From the NCBI GenBank assembly GCA_021805565.1, contig JAJZFA010000006.1, forward strand, positions 36,579-100,578: a DNA stretch of 64,000 nucleotides, read 5' to 3'. Made by a program: the position numbers and the translations under genes. The stretch comes from Pseudomonadota bacterium. Lineage in GTDB: Bacteria > Pseudomonadota > Alphaproteobacteria > Acetobacterales > Acetobacteraceae. Below the pieces are notes generated by a model that saw nothing but the letters and a program-made list of their open reading frames with translations, ran no database searches and was not told where the DNA came from. Position 1 is the first letter of the stretch. Each line of letters opens with the position of its first letter. This document shows, piece after piece, positions 50,237 through 62,725 of this stretch.

Positions 50237-50863
50237 CTAACTCAGCGCGACCTCGAACCCCCGAGCCGTCGCGGGGCGCGCCATCATCGTGTCGTACCAG
50301 CGCCGCACGTTCGGAAAGTCCGCCAGATCCACCTTGTGCCGCTCGTGCCGCCAGGCCCAGCCAACAATCGCGAAGTCGGCGATGGAAATCGCATCCGCCA
50401 CGTATTCATGCTGCGCCAGCCGGCGATCCAGCACGCCATAAAGCCGGACGGTTTCCCTGGAATACCGCTCCAGGCCGTAACGCTGGTCCTGCGCGTTTTC
50501 CACCGTCAGAAAGTGATGCACCTGGCCGGGCATCGGGCCGAACCCGCCCATCTGCCACATCAGCCATTCCAGCACCGGAACCTGCCCGCGCGGGTCGGCC
50601 GGATAGAACATCCCGGTTTTCTGCCCCAGATAGATCAGGATCGCCCCCGATTCGAACACGCTGATCGGCCTGCCATCCGGCCCGTCCGGATCGATAATCG
50701 CCGGAATGCGGTTGTTCGGGCTGATCTTCAGAAAGTCCGGCGCGAACTGCTCGTTTTTGGAGATGTTCACTGGATGCACGGTGTAGGGAAGCCCCATTTC
50801 CTCCAGCGCCACGCCGATCTTGCGTCCGTTCGGCGTGTTCCAGGCATATAATTCAACCGGCAT
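50237..50863 (-). CDS. Glutathione S-transferase (Nu class, YfcG-like)
   Basis: A 208-residue GST. The thioredoxin-like half has ELYAWNTPNGRKIGVALEEM, the NxR/G site region NNRIPAI and the Ser-containing glutathione-binding segment SVFESGAILIYLGQKTG. The C-terminal helical domain includes AQHEYVADAISIADFAIVGW, the usual N-capping Asp motif. YfcG/YghU-like members act as disulfide-bond reductases or peroxidases. It is divergent from the exonuclease gene at 50950. It lies just outside the tRNA-bounded island. Confidence 0.92.
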   Translation of the reverse strand: MPVELYAWNTPNGRKIGVALEEMGLPYTVHPVNISKNEQFAPDFLKISPNNRIPAIIDPDGPDGRPISVFESGAILIYLGQKTGMFYPADPRGQVPVLEWLMWQMGGFGPMPGQVHHFLTVENAQDQRYGLERYSRETVRLYGVLDRRLAQHEYVADAISIADFAIVGWAWRHERHKVDLADFPNVRRWYDTMMARPATARGFEVALS

Positions 50864-50949
50864 GCGTCTGCCCTTGCTTGAGATTTAACGGCACAGTGGC
50901 CACAACGGCCATCCAGGGCAAGACGCCCGACCCGAAGGAGGCAACCGGC

Positions 50950-51720
50950 GTGAAGATCGCAACCTGGAACGTCAACTCGATCCGTCAACGCGAATCCCAT
51001 GTGCAACGCTGGCTGGAAACAAACCAGCCGGACGTGCTGTTTCTGCAAGAGATCAAGTGCGAAACCGCCGCCTTCCCTGCCCTGGCGTTCCACGCGCTGG
51101 GATACAACGCGGACGTGGTTGGACAAAAATCCTATAACGGCGTCGCGGTCCTTGGCCGGAAGCCATTCACCGTAATTCATCGCGGGTTGCCGGGCCTGGC
51201 GGAAGACGACGCCCAGGCACGCTATATCGAAATCGAGATGGACGGCGTCACGATGATCGGCATCTACCTGCCGAACGGCAATTCCCGCGGCGAGGAAGGA
51301 TACGCCTATAAACTGGCCTGGATGGACAGGCTGGCCGATCGTGCCCAGGCGTTGCTCGACGCGGACCAGGACTTTGTCATAACCGGAGACTTCAACGTTT
51401 GCCCAACCGACGTCGATTTCGCGCCCGGCGCACTGCCGTCCACCGATGCCCTGGTGCGTCCGGAGACCCGCGACCGGTATCGCCGCATGCTGTGGATGGG
51501 TCTGACGGACGCCGTGCGTGCGGTACATCCGCAAGGACCGGTCTATACGTTCTGGGACTATCAGGCCGGGGCGTGGCAACGCGACAGCGGGTTGCGGATC
51601 GACCACGCCTTGTTGTCGCCCGTTCTGGCGGAACGTCTGGTGTCGGCCGGCCCCGACAGAAACGAACGAGACCAGCCGCAGCCATCGGACCATGTTCCCG
51701 TTGTTACAATTCTGGCCTGA
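50950..51720 (+). CDS. xthA: Exonuclease III
   Basis: A 256-residue AP endonuclease/3'-5' exonuclease for base-excision repair. Motifs are KIATWNVNSIRQR with the metal Asn, VLFLQEIKCE with the metal Glu, GIYLPNGN, the catalytic DFNVCPTDVDF, TFWDYQAGAWQRDSGLRID and the terminal PSDHVPV with Asp-His. The start is GTG 50950 with AAGGAGG nine bases upstream; the frame is open from 50878. It is a single gene. The gap to the next gene is 148 bases and holds no feature I can name. Confidence 0.94.
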   Translation: MKIATWNVNSIRQRESHVQRWLETNQPDVLFLQEIKCETAAFPALAFHALGYNADVVGQKSYNGVAVLGRKPFTVIHRGLPGLAEDDAQARYIEIEMDGVTMIGIYLPNGNSRGEEGYAYKLAWMDRLADRAQALLDADQDFVITGDFNVCPTDVDFAPGALPSTDALVRPETRDRYRRMLWMGLTDAVRAVHPQGPVYTFWDYQAGAWQRDSGLRIDHALLSPVLAERLVSAGPDRNERDQPQPSDHVPVVTILA

Positions 51721-51868
51721 CGCCTTTCAAGCAAGACCCCGCCTGGCAGACCATGACGAGCAATACCGAACCGCCTCGTCGGCAAGCTGCATCCGGTCCC
51801 CGCGGCTCGTTTGACCCCGCAACGCGTAGCGATACGTGCCGAACAAGCCCCTCTGGCCGGTGCTGTTT

Positions 51869-52168
51869 CTACTGCCAGTGCGCCGGCACCCAAATGTAAC
51901 GACCCACCCGCGGCCCCCAGCGCCAGTGCCCATCGACGTAGCGCACATAATGCGGGCCACGCACCACATAGCGGCCGGCGATCCAGATGTATTGACCGCC
52001 GTTCCAGTGCCAGTGGCCGCGTTCCCAAACCATGCCAGGGCCGGGCAGCGGGGGAACCACCTCCACCTGGGGCGGCGGAATCGGGGCGTACGTAGCCGGC
52101 AGCGGTTGGGCAACAGCGGAACCGATCCCAAGCAGAAAGACGGTGGCACCGATCGCAAGCCATTTCAT
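51869..52168 (-). CDS. YXWGXW-type secreted protein
   Basis: A 99-residue exported protein. ATG 52168 has AAGGAAA upstream; a signal peptide (LAIGATVFLLGIGSAVA) ends near QPLPA. The mature chain has a Pro-rich linker (PIPPPQVEVVPPLPGPGM) and Trp/Tyr/Gly-rich repeats of about 15-17 residues (VWERGHWHWNGGQYIW, YVDGHWRWGPRVGRYIW, VPAHWQ). These match the YXWGXW/BcpO-like repeat family found as small outer-membrane or surface proteins. The role is unknown. Confidence 0.8.
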   Translation of the reverse strand: MKWLAIGATVFLLGIGSAVAQPLPATYAPIPPPQVEVVPPLPGPGMVWERGHWHWNGGQYIWIAGRYVVRGPHYVRYVDGHWRWGPRVGRYIWVPAHWQ

Positions 52169-52315
52169 GGGCGGATTTCCTTCACGAAAGAGACGCCTCA
52201 TGTAACAGAGGCAAAGGTAACCTTGGGTAGAGGAATGTAACAGCCGCGCCCTGCCGCGTTAAGGCAGCGTTAAGACATTCCGGCGATACTGGCAGCGGAT
52301 GAAACCGGGGCGATC

Positions 52316-52780
52316 ATGCGGCAAATGATTTTGGTGCTGGCGGCCATGGCTACCCTGGCGGCCACGCCCGCGCGCTCGTTTGACCCGGCCGGGGCGGATA
52401 TTATCGGCCTGCGCCTGGGCATGACGGAGCCGGACGTCGCCGGCCAGCTGACGCGCCAGGGTTTTGCAGTCACCCGAGCGCCAGGATCGATCGCGGCCAA
52501 TACGATGGATGGGCATCTGACCGCGTCGATATCGCCCGAACGCGGGGTAACGGATATTCGTTACGTGTTCTTCGGCCGGGGTGCGGGCGCGCCAGCCAAA
52601 ATCAGGGAAGCGATCATGGTCCGGTTCGGCGACCCCGACCAGGCAGATCCGCCGGCATGGTGCCGCGAGAAAAGCCAGGATGGGACGTGCCCCGCGACTG
52701 ACGCATTGCTGAGTTTTTTGCCCGGTTCATTGACACTGCGACTGACGGCCGCGGCGGATAAATCAGCGCCCGCCGAGTAG
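52316..52780 (+). CDS. Hypothetical exported protein
   Basis: A 154-residue protein with a signal peptide (MILVLAAMATLAATPARS). The mature part DIIGLRLGMTEPDVAGQL resembles a small 'lipoprotein SmpA/OmlA' or BamE-like fold in its helical start (GMTEPDVAGQLTRQG), although no lipobox is present. Two Cys (WCREKSQDGTC) may form a disulfide. The rest is not recognised. It precedes the lytic transglycosylase by 72 bases on the same strand. Confidence 0.6.
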   Translation: MRQMILVLAAMATLAATPARSFDPAGADIIGLRLGMTEPDVAGQLTRQGFAVTRAPGSIAANTMDGHLTASISPERGVTDIRYVFFGRGAGAPAKIREAIMVRFGDPDQADPPAWCREKSQDGTCPATDALLSFLPGSLTLRLTAAADKSAPAE

Positions 52781-52852
52781 CCGCGACGCGATTGCATTGC
52801 CTTTCGCACCCTCATCAACGGTTTGTTCATCTTTATCCGGTAAAGCCGGCGC

Positions 52853-53599
52853 ATGAACCGATGCCTGCCTCTTCTGCTGCTGGCGATCGCGCCGGGGCCG
52901 GTGCTGGCCGATCCGGCCACGCCGCCGCCAACCACCGCCAGCTTAACGTGCCGGCAGGCGATCGCCGCGGCCGAACGGGCGCACGGAATACCATCGCATT
53001 TGCTCGCCGCCATCGCTCGGGTAGAAAGCGGGCGGCGCGATCCCGCGTCCGGCACGATCGATCCGTGGCCCTGGACCATCGACATGGACGGCCAGGGCAC
53101 ATTCTACGACAACAAGTCCCAGGCGGTGGCGGCGGCCGAGGCAATGCGGACGCGGGTTGCCACATCGATCGATGTTGGGTGCATGCAAATCAGCCTGACG
53201 TATCATCCGGACGCATTCGCCGGCATGAGTCAGGCGTTCGATCCGGCCGCCAACGCGGACTATGCCGCTCGGCTTTTGGTCCAACTTTACGAAAAGGCCA
53301 ATTCCTGGCCGCGGGCGGTGGAATTGTATCACTCCGCGACGCCAGAACTCGGTCAGGACTACGGGCGCCGGGTGTTTGCCGCCCTGCCCGAAGAACAGAA
53401 ACTTGCCGACAGCGGACAGCCACCCGTTATGGGCGGCTTCGCGGTTTCGGTGAACCGGTCGCTGCTGTCCTTGCCACTGCGGCAGACTACACCGCACATC
53501 ATTCCACTGTCCGCCGGGACAGGCGGTAGCGTGCCCCCAGGGCGGATGCTGGATTCGTACCGGGCCGCACCGGTCCGGCTGGCAGTCCGCTCGCCCTGA
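52853..53599 (+). CDS. Lytic transglycosylase (SLT family)
   Basis: A 248-residue exported peptidoglycan lyase. The signal peptide (PLLLLAIAPGPVLA) is followed by the SLT domain: GIPSHLLAAIARVESGRRD with the catalytic Glu, WPWTIDMDGQGTFYDNKSQA and VGCMQISLTYHPDAF. The C-terminus has no known binding domain. Such enzymes open the glycan for growth, secretion or flagellar assembly. WPWTIDMDGQG is usual in the 'transglycosylase SLT' proteins of alphaproteobacteria, some of them VirB1-like, but no secretion genes are near. It converges on the creatininase gene. Confidence 0.85.
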   Translation: MNRCLPLLLLAIAPGPVLADPATPPPTTASLTCRQAIAAAERAHGIPSHLLAAIARVESGRRDPASGTIDPWPWTIDMDGQGTFYDNKSQAVAAAEAMRTRVATSIDVGCMQISLTYHPDAFAGMSQAFDPAANADYAARLLVQLYEKANSWPRAVELYHSATPELGQDYGRRVFAALPEEQKLADSGQPPVMGGFAVSVNRSLLSLPLRQTTPHIIPLSAGTGGSVPPGRMLDSYRAAPVRLAVRSP

Positions 53600-53608
53600 A
53601 CCGCCGGA

Positions 53609-54361
53609 TCAGGCGTTCTCGCCGATGAAACCGCTGTAGGTCTTGACAAGTTCCGGCACGGCCAGTTCGAAAAACCGCTGACCTTTTTCCGGTGTGGCAA
53701 GCCCGGGATTCGACCCGATACGGCCATCCGGAAAGCGCCGGCGATAATCCGCCGGGCCGTGGAAGCGGCCGGATGGCGCCCTGGCGGGTTCCAGCGTTGC
53801 CTGCTTGATCGTCTCGGGCAGCACATATTGTGTCAGCGCGACCTCGCTGGCCGTGGCGTGACTGCCCTCATCGTCGCCGAACACCTGTTTCGCCAGATCG
53901 CTCATCGCCCGGCCATCCCACCAGTTCGCCAAACGGCAGCGCAGTTCGTCGTTCCGGACGGTGCCGAAGGCGCCTTCGAATTCCGCGTAAATCTCCGAAA
54001 ATGCCGCCTGCATCGTGGCGATATTGCCGCCATGGCCGTTGATAAACAAAAAGCGGCGGAAGCCATGACGGGCCAGCGAAAGGACGTAGTCGTGGACGAT
54101 GGCGATAAGAGTCGAGGGTTTCACCGTCATCGAACCGGCGAATCCCATGTGATGCACCGCGATGCCCACGCCAATCGTGGGGCCGACCATCGCATCGGCG
54201 GCATCCCCGACCGCTTTCGCGATGACCTCGGCGCAGATCGCGTCCGTGCCGATCAAGCCGTTCGGCCCATGCTGTTCGGTCGAGCCGACCGGCAGGATGA
54301 TCCCTTTCGACCGGATAAGGTAGGTTTCGACTTCATGCCAGGTTTGGTGCTGAAGCAGCAT
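53609..54361 (-). CDS. Creatininase-family amidohydrolase
   Basis: A 250-residue protein of the creatininase/MftE/FAPy-deformylase family. The metal-binding motif is LPVGSTEQHGPNG with Glu and His, then IGTDAICAE, and the downstream FINGHGGNIATMQAAF. A later Glu (HATASEVALTQ) completes the metal set. These enzymes hydrolyse cyclic amides or formamides in the cytoplasm; the specific substrate is not clear. No neighbours suggest a pathway. Confidence 0.88.
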   Translation of the reverse strand: MLLQHQTWHEVETYLIRSKGIILPVGSTEQHGPNGLIGTDAICAEVIAKAVGDAADAMVGPTIGVGIAVHHMGFAGSMTVKPSTLIAIVHDYVLSLARHGFRRFLFINGHGGNIATMQAAFSEIYAEFEGAFGTVRNDELRCRLANWWDGRAMSDLAKQVFGDDEGSHATASEVALTQYVLPETIKQATLEPARAPSGRFHGPADYRRRFPDGRIGSNPGLATPEKGQRFFELAVPELVKTYSGFIGENA

Positions 54362-54440
54362 GGGCTGTTATCTCCTTGGGCCGTCCTCGATCTATCGCCG
54401 GATCGTGCCGCGGTAAACCGGCATACGGCCTGCCGGACGG

Positions 54441-58299
<3,859 letters not shown>

Positions 58300-58328
58300 G
58301 CCGGACGACCCGCTTGTCCAGCGACGCC

Positions 58329-58447
58329 CTTAGGGCATGCCCTGCGATTATCGCTTCGGATTGCAGTGTCGGGCATACCCTAAGCCTTTGTTTCAGCGGG
58401 CAGCTTTATCGGCGTGCTGGCGCACTTATGGCCGACGCCGCCCTTAG
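58329..58447 (-). repeat. Dispersed repeat, full copy B
   Basis: A 119-bp copy in reverse orientation, in the bamD-recN gap. The half next to recN is an inverted repeat with arms CTTAGGGCATGCCC and GGGCATACCCTAAG, which could fold into a long hairpin; the other half starts at CTAAGGGC on the minus strand and holds CAGCACGCC and GAAACAAAG. The TAA stop of bamD (58444-58446) lies in the terminal CTAAGG. Confidence 0.75.
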
Positions 58448-59286
58448 AACACCGCATGCCAGACACGAGAAAAGAAGCCGCGCGGTTCGCCGTTCGGCCC
58501 GTCGCCGGGCTTGCCGGTCAGGCCATCGTCCACCAACTGGGCATAGGTGTCGCTGTACCATTCGTTCCCAGGATAGTTATACCCCAGCACCGCCGCGGTC
58601 TTGCGCGCCTGATCCTTCAACCCCAGCGCCAAATACACCTCGGTTAAACGAGCCAGGGCTTCCGGCACATGGTTGGTGGTCTGGAAATCGTCCACCACCC
58701 GCTGATATCGGCCGATCGCTGCTTCGTAGAGGTGCTGTTTCTGATAATACCGGCCGATTTCCATCTCCTTGCCCGCCAGATGGTCCACACACAGGTCGAT
58801 TTTCAACTTCGCATCGCGCGCATAGCTGGTTTCGGGAAACCGCGTCACAACCTCCCGCAGCGCGTTCATCGCCTGTTCGGTGCCCAGTTGGTCGCGCTGG
58901 ATATCGGACGTCTGTTCGTAATAGCACAGCGCGCGCAGGTAATACGCATACGCGATGTCCCGGTGCGCGGGATGCAACTGAATGAACCGGTCCAGCGTGC
59001 CGATGGCGGACGTATATTTGTTCTGCTGATACTGGGAGTAGCCCGACATCAACTGAGCGTTCATCGCCCACGACGAATACGGATAATTCTGCGCCACCGC
59101 GTCGAATTCGTCATCGGCCGCGCTGAAATGACGGCTGTTCAGCGCATCGACACCGTTATTGTATAGCTCCTCCACCGGGCCAGTGGGCTCTTTCTTGGCC
59201 GTCTCCGTGCCCGCGCAGGCGGACAGCAGAGGCACCAGAACGGCCACGCCGCAAAGAAGCCGGCGCCGCGGGGCAATGGTCTGCAT
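58444..59286 (-). CDS. bamD: Outer-membrane assembly lipoprotein BamD
   Basis: A TPR lipoprotein that helps BamA insert beta-barrels. From ATG 59286 (280 residues) it has a basic start (RRRLLCGVAVLVPLLSAC) with lipobox Cys, then five TPR-like repeats: EELYNNGVDALNSRHFSAAD, AQLMSGYSQYQQNKYTSAI, the conserved HPAHRDIAYAYYLRALCYYE, ETSYARDAKLKIDLCVDHL and PEALARLTEVYLALGLKD. It stands between lpxC and recN as in most alphaproteobacteria. The frame runs on to 59421 but that is upstream of the lipoprotein signal. Its stop lies in repeat B. Confidence 0.94.
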   Translation of the reverse strand: MQTIAPRRRLLCGVAVLVPLLSACAGTETAKKEPTGPVEELYNNGVDALNSRHFSAADDEFDAVAQNYPYSSWAMNAQLMSGYSQYQQNKYTSAIGTLDRFIQLHPAHRDIAYAYYLRALCYYEQTSDIQRDQLGTEQAMNALREVVTRFPETSYARDAKLKIDLCVDHLAGKEMEIGRYYQKQHLYEAAIGRYQRVVDDFQTTNHVPEALARLTEVYLALGLKDQARKTAAVLGYNYPGNEWYSDTYAQLVDDGLTGKPGDGPNGEPRGFFSRVWHAVF

Positions 59287-59368
59287 GGGAGGCCTCACGA
59301 TCATCCCCGCCCTTATATCATGCCGGTCGCGATCCGCGAATACCGGTTTCGCTTGGCCTGCGACCGGT

Positions 59369-60355
59369 TCAGGCGGCGGCGGCCAGAGGATCCGTCGCGG
59401 CCAGGCGCCATGCGGCGGCATCGGCGAACAGCGCGCGCAGCAGCCGGTTGTTCAGATCGTGGCCGGGGCGGTGCGCGACAAACCGAGCATGCAGCGGCCC
59501 GCCCGCCAGGGCCAGATCGCCCACCGCATCCAGCAGTTTGTGGCTGGCGAATTCGTTTTCCATCCGCAGCCCGCCGGGATTCAGGATCGACGCGCCGTCC
59601 ACCACGATGGCGTTATCCAGGCTGCCACCGCGCGCCAGCCCGGCGGCTTGCAACTGCCGCACATCCCCCGCGTCGGCAAACGTGCGCGCCGACGCGATTT
59701 CGTGCCGGAAACTATCCCCCGTCAGCCGCACCGACACCGCCTGACGCCCGATCGCGCTGGCGGCGAAATCGATCGATACGTCCATATCCAGCATCGGCGG
59801 CGTGGCGCGCATCGCGGGACCCAGCGGCCGCAGTTCCGCCCAGCCGTCCCCGGCGGTGACGCGCACGGTGCGCCGCACCTCGATAACGGTGCGCGCCGCA
59901 TCCTGTTCCACCGCCCCGGCGCAATCCAGCAGAAACACGAACGGCGCGGCGGACCCGTCCAGAATGGGAATTTCCGGCCCATCCACATCTATAACAGCAT
60001 TATCGATCGACAGCGCCGACAGCGCGGCCATCAAGTGTTCCACCGTGCCGACCCGCGCGGACGGCATGGCCGGGTCCGCCAGCACGGTACACAGCCGGGT
60101 ATCCACCACGTTGTCGAACCGGGCCGCGACCGACCGGTTCAGGTCTGTGCGGCGGAAGACGATGCCGTGATTGGCGGCGGCCGGCCGGATGGTCAGGCTA
60201 ACGCGGTGGCCGGAGTGAACGCCGACGCCGACGCAATCGATCGCCGCCTTCAGGGTGCGTTGCCGCCACCCCGAAAAGGCGCTGGATTGAACCGCCGGCA
60301 GTCTGGCCATACCGTCCATACAGGGACATCCCATGCGGCGAATGCGGAAGCGCAC
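59369..60355 (-). CDS. lpxC: UDP-3-O-acyl-N-acetylglucosamine deacetylase LpxC
   Basis: LpxC carries out the committed step of lipid A synthesis, removing the acetyl group from UDP-3-O-acyl-GlcNAc. The zinc site is made by His in VGTVEHLMAAL, by HKLLDAVGDLAL and Asp in the same segment; the catalytic His is in AHRPGHDLNN. IPILDGSAAPFVF is also conserved. The frame gives 328 residues; the start may be ATG 60334 or 60319. It is followed by bamD after 82 bases. Gene order suggests ftsZ lies upstream elsewhere, but it is not in this window. Confidence 0.94.
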   Translation of the reverse strand: MRFRIRRMGCPCMDGMARLPAVQSSAFSGWRQRTLKAAIDCVGVGVHSGHRVSLTIRPAAANHGIVFRRTDLNRSVAARFDNVVDTRLCTVLADPAMPSARVGTVEHLMAALSALSIDNAVIDVDGPEIPILDGSAAPFVFLLDCAGAVEQDAARTVIEVRRTVRVTAGDGWAELRPLGPAMRATPPMLDMDVSIDFAASAIGRQAVSVRLTGDSFRHEIASARTFADAGDVRQLQAAGLARGGSLDNAIVVDGASILNPGGLRMENEFASHKLLDAVGDLALAGGPLHARFVAHRPGHDLNNRLLRALFADAAAWRLAATDPLAAAA

Positions 60356-60479
60356 TGGCCTGCATTCTGGATAACCCGTTCCGCTTGCGGCGCCGAGTCA
60401 ATCATTGTTGCCCCGTGTTACGCCCCAAGCTGTTGCAATTGTTATCTTTGTTGCCGGACGTAACGCGCCACCCCCCGGT

Positions 60480-61175
60480 TCAGTGAATTTCCCCCGCCTT
60501 GCGCAGCGCGTCCCGCAGTTTGGCCGGGGTGAAACCGGGCGCCTTGCACACATCCAGGATCACCGCTTCCCGCCGCGACACCAGATCGATCGCCGCCGGC
60601 AGTTTGCGCACCGCTTCGGCCGGGATGACCACCGCGCCGTGGAAATCGGCGTGAATCACGTCGTTATGCGCCGCCTGCATGCCGAAAATGTTCACCGGCT
60701 TGCCGAAATCGACCATATGCACATGCGCGTGGCTCGGCCCCACCCGGCCGCCGATCATCTGGTAGCCCGGCGCCCACATATCGAGGTCGCGGAACGATCC
60801 GTTGGTGACGCAGCCGATGGAACCGAGCGCTTTGTGGATGGTGGACTGGACTTCCCCCCAATAGGCGCCGTAGCCGACCCGGCCGTCGATGTCTTGCAGC
60901 ACCGCGATGGTGGGGAAATCCACCCGAGCGACGTAGTCGTACCAGTCCGCCCGGTCTGTGACGCGGGAGCGGGGCGGTTCGGTGGAGCGGATCGTGCCGA
61001 CGCGCGCGAGGCCGACGATGGGTTTCGCCTTGGGGTCGATGCAGACCATGGGTTCCACGGTAAAGCCGATGGCTCGGCGTTCCGGCACCACGAGTTCCAG
61101 GCCGTTGCAGATGGTGGGGGTGTCCCACTGGGCCAGAACGTCGAGGTCGGCCTGGGTGAAGGGATGGTCGGTCAT
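60480..61175 (-). CDS. RraA-family protein (HMG aldolase-like)
   Basis: A 231-residue protein of the RraA/4-hydroxy-4-methyl-2-oxoglutarate aldolase fold. The family motif is GCVTNGSFRDLDMWA, corresponding to the usual TDGxxRD region, and VIHADFHGAVVIPAE follows about 60 residues on, typical of HMG/CHA aldolases. The Arg-Asp that binds the metal and substrate are present. RraA of E. coli controls RNase E, but the motif here fits small-molecule lyases better. No neighbours indicate a pathway. It stands alone. Confidence 0.85.
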   Translation of the reverse strand: MTDHPFTQADLDVLAQWDTPTICNGLELVVPERRAIGFTVEPMVCIDPKAKPIVGLARVGTIRSTEPPRSRVTDRADWYDYVARVDFPTIAVLQDIDGRVGYGAYWGEVQSTIHKALGSIGCVTNGSFRDLDMWAPGYQMIGGRVGPSHAHVHMVDFGKPVNIFGMQAAHNDVIHADFHGAVVIPAEAVRKLPAAIDLVSRREAVILDVCKAPGFTPAKLRDALRKAGEIH

Positions 61176-61306
61176 GGCGGTTTCCTGTTTATGCGCGGCG
61201 GGGGAGTGTGTCGCATGGCGGGGGTTGGGGGCAAGATGGGGGCAATTGGCTTCCTATTCGGGTGCCGGGCGAGTAATGACACGGTGCGTTCGGGAGATGA
61301 CGATTC

Positions 61307-62635
61307 GTGTTGCACACATTACGGTCCCTCGGCCGCCTGCCTCGCAAAATGGCCGACCATGTGGGATTGCTGCGGCGCGACCCGGAACGGTTCGGACGCA
61401 ACCTGTTGCAGTTCACCGACCCCAAACTGTTTCAGGAACGGCTGATCGACGTGCTGGATGCGGTGCCGATGCATGTCACCGTCGATTCGGCGTCATCCGC
61501 ACCGCCGCACCTGAATGTGCTGAATTCCGCGTTGACCCGCAGCGGCATGACCGGAGGCCCGAACACCATTATCAACCTGGCGCTGCGGATCGCGCGGCTC
61601 GGCGTGCCCGTGCGCCTTGTGACCACCGTGGCCACCAGCACACTCGATCCGGCGTGGTTTCGCACGCATGCCGTCCAACTGATCGGCGACCCCAACCTGC
61701 CCGATGTGCCGATCGTGACAGCCGCCAACGCCGCCCGCCCGATGGTTATCGGACCTAACGACATGTTCCTGGCCACCCATTGGACCACCGCGCAGCAGCT
61801 CAAGGCCATCCTGCCGCGCATGGCGAGCCAACAATTTTTTTACATGCTGCAAGAGTTTGAGCCTGCGTTTTATGCGTGGTCGAGCAATTATGCACTGGCG
61901 CTGGAAACGTATGGGCTGGATTTCTGGCCCGTGTTCAACGAATCCCTGCTGGCAACCTACATGATGGGCCAGGGTGTCGGGCGGCTGGGCGATCCGGCGA
62001 TGCGCGATCGCGCCACGATATTCGAACCGGCGGTCGAGGCCAGGTTGTTCCACCCGCCGGCTGGCCCGGTGCCGGTTCGGCCGAAGCGATTGCTGTTCTA
62101 TGCGCGCCCCACCAATACGCGGAACATGTTCGGCCTGGGTTTGATGGCGCTGCGTCTGGCATCGGCCGATCCGGCCTTCGCGGGGTGGCAGTTCCGGGCC
62201 ATCGGCGGGCGCGGCAGTGTGCCGCCTTTGCCGCTGGCGGCCGGACATGCGCTGCAGCCGGAAGCTTGGATGGATTACGAAGGTTACGCGCAGTCATTGC
62301 GGGAGGCCGATGTGCTGTTATGCCCGATGCTGTCGCCCCATACCAGCTATCCGGTGCTGGAAATGGCCGCGAGCGGCGGCTTGTCGGTGACCAACACGTT
62401 CGCGACCAAGACCCGTGTGGAACTGGAAAAACTGTCGGGCAACATCGTGGCCACCGAACCGACGGTTGAGGCGATGGCCGCGGGCCTGATCGCCGCGGCC
62501 GAACGGGCCAATGCCGGCTACGTGCGAACCGCTGCCATCGATATGGCGCGCGATTGGGCCGCGACCTTGGACCCGGCGGCGGTTCGGCTGGCTGGATTGT
62601 TCGCATCCATCACCGCGCGTAAACAACTAAATTAG
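61307..62635 (+). CDS. WsaF-like rhamnosyltransferase-type glycosyltransferase
   Basis: A 442-residue glycosyltransferase of the GT-B fold. MHVTVDSASSAPPHLNVLNS begins the N-terminal Rossmann half, with GMTGGPNTIINLALRIA as the glycine loop; ATHWTTAQQLKAILPR and FFYMLQEFEPAFYAW are typical of WsaF and similar enzymes. The C-terminal nucleotide-binding part is seen in RLLFYARPTNTRNMFGLG and SPHTSYPVLEMAASGG, with the acid Glu. It probably adds rhamnose or a related sugar to a surface polysaccharide. An acyltransferase gene that may work on the same glycan follows. Confidence 0.85.
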   Translation: MLHTLRSLGRLPRKMADHVGLLRRDPERFGRNLLQFTDPKLFQERLIDVLDAVPMHVTVDSASSAPPHLNVLNSALTRSGMTGGPNTIINLALRIARLGVPVRLVTTVATSTLDPAWFRTHAVQLIGDPNLPDVPIVTAANAARPMVIGPNDMFLATHWTTAQQLKAILPRMASQQFFYMLQEFEPAFYAWSSNYALALETYGLDFWPVFNESLLATYMMGQGVGRLGDPAMRDRATIFEPAVEARLFHPPAGPVPVRPKRLLFYARPTNTRNMFGLGLMALRLASADPAFAGWQFRAIGGRGSVPPLPLAAGHALQPEAWMDYEGYAQSLREADVLLCPMLSPHTSYPVLEMAASGGLSVTNTFATKTRVELEKLSGNIVATEPTVEAMAAGLIAAAERANAGYVRTAAIDMARDWAATLDPAAVRLAGLFASITARKQLN

Positions 62636-62725
62636 TACCGCGTAACAACGGGTGCTAGGGTTTTAAGATCATGGCCCAAACGAATGGATTGACCGTGCCC
62701 CGCCAAGACCTGGATCGCTAACGCA

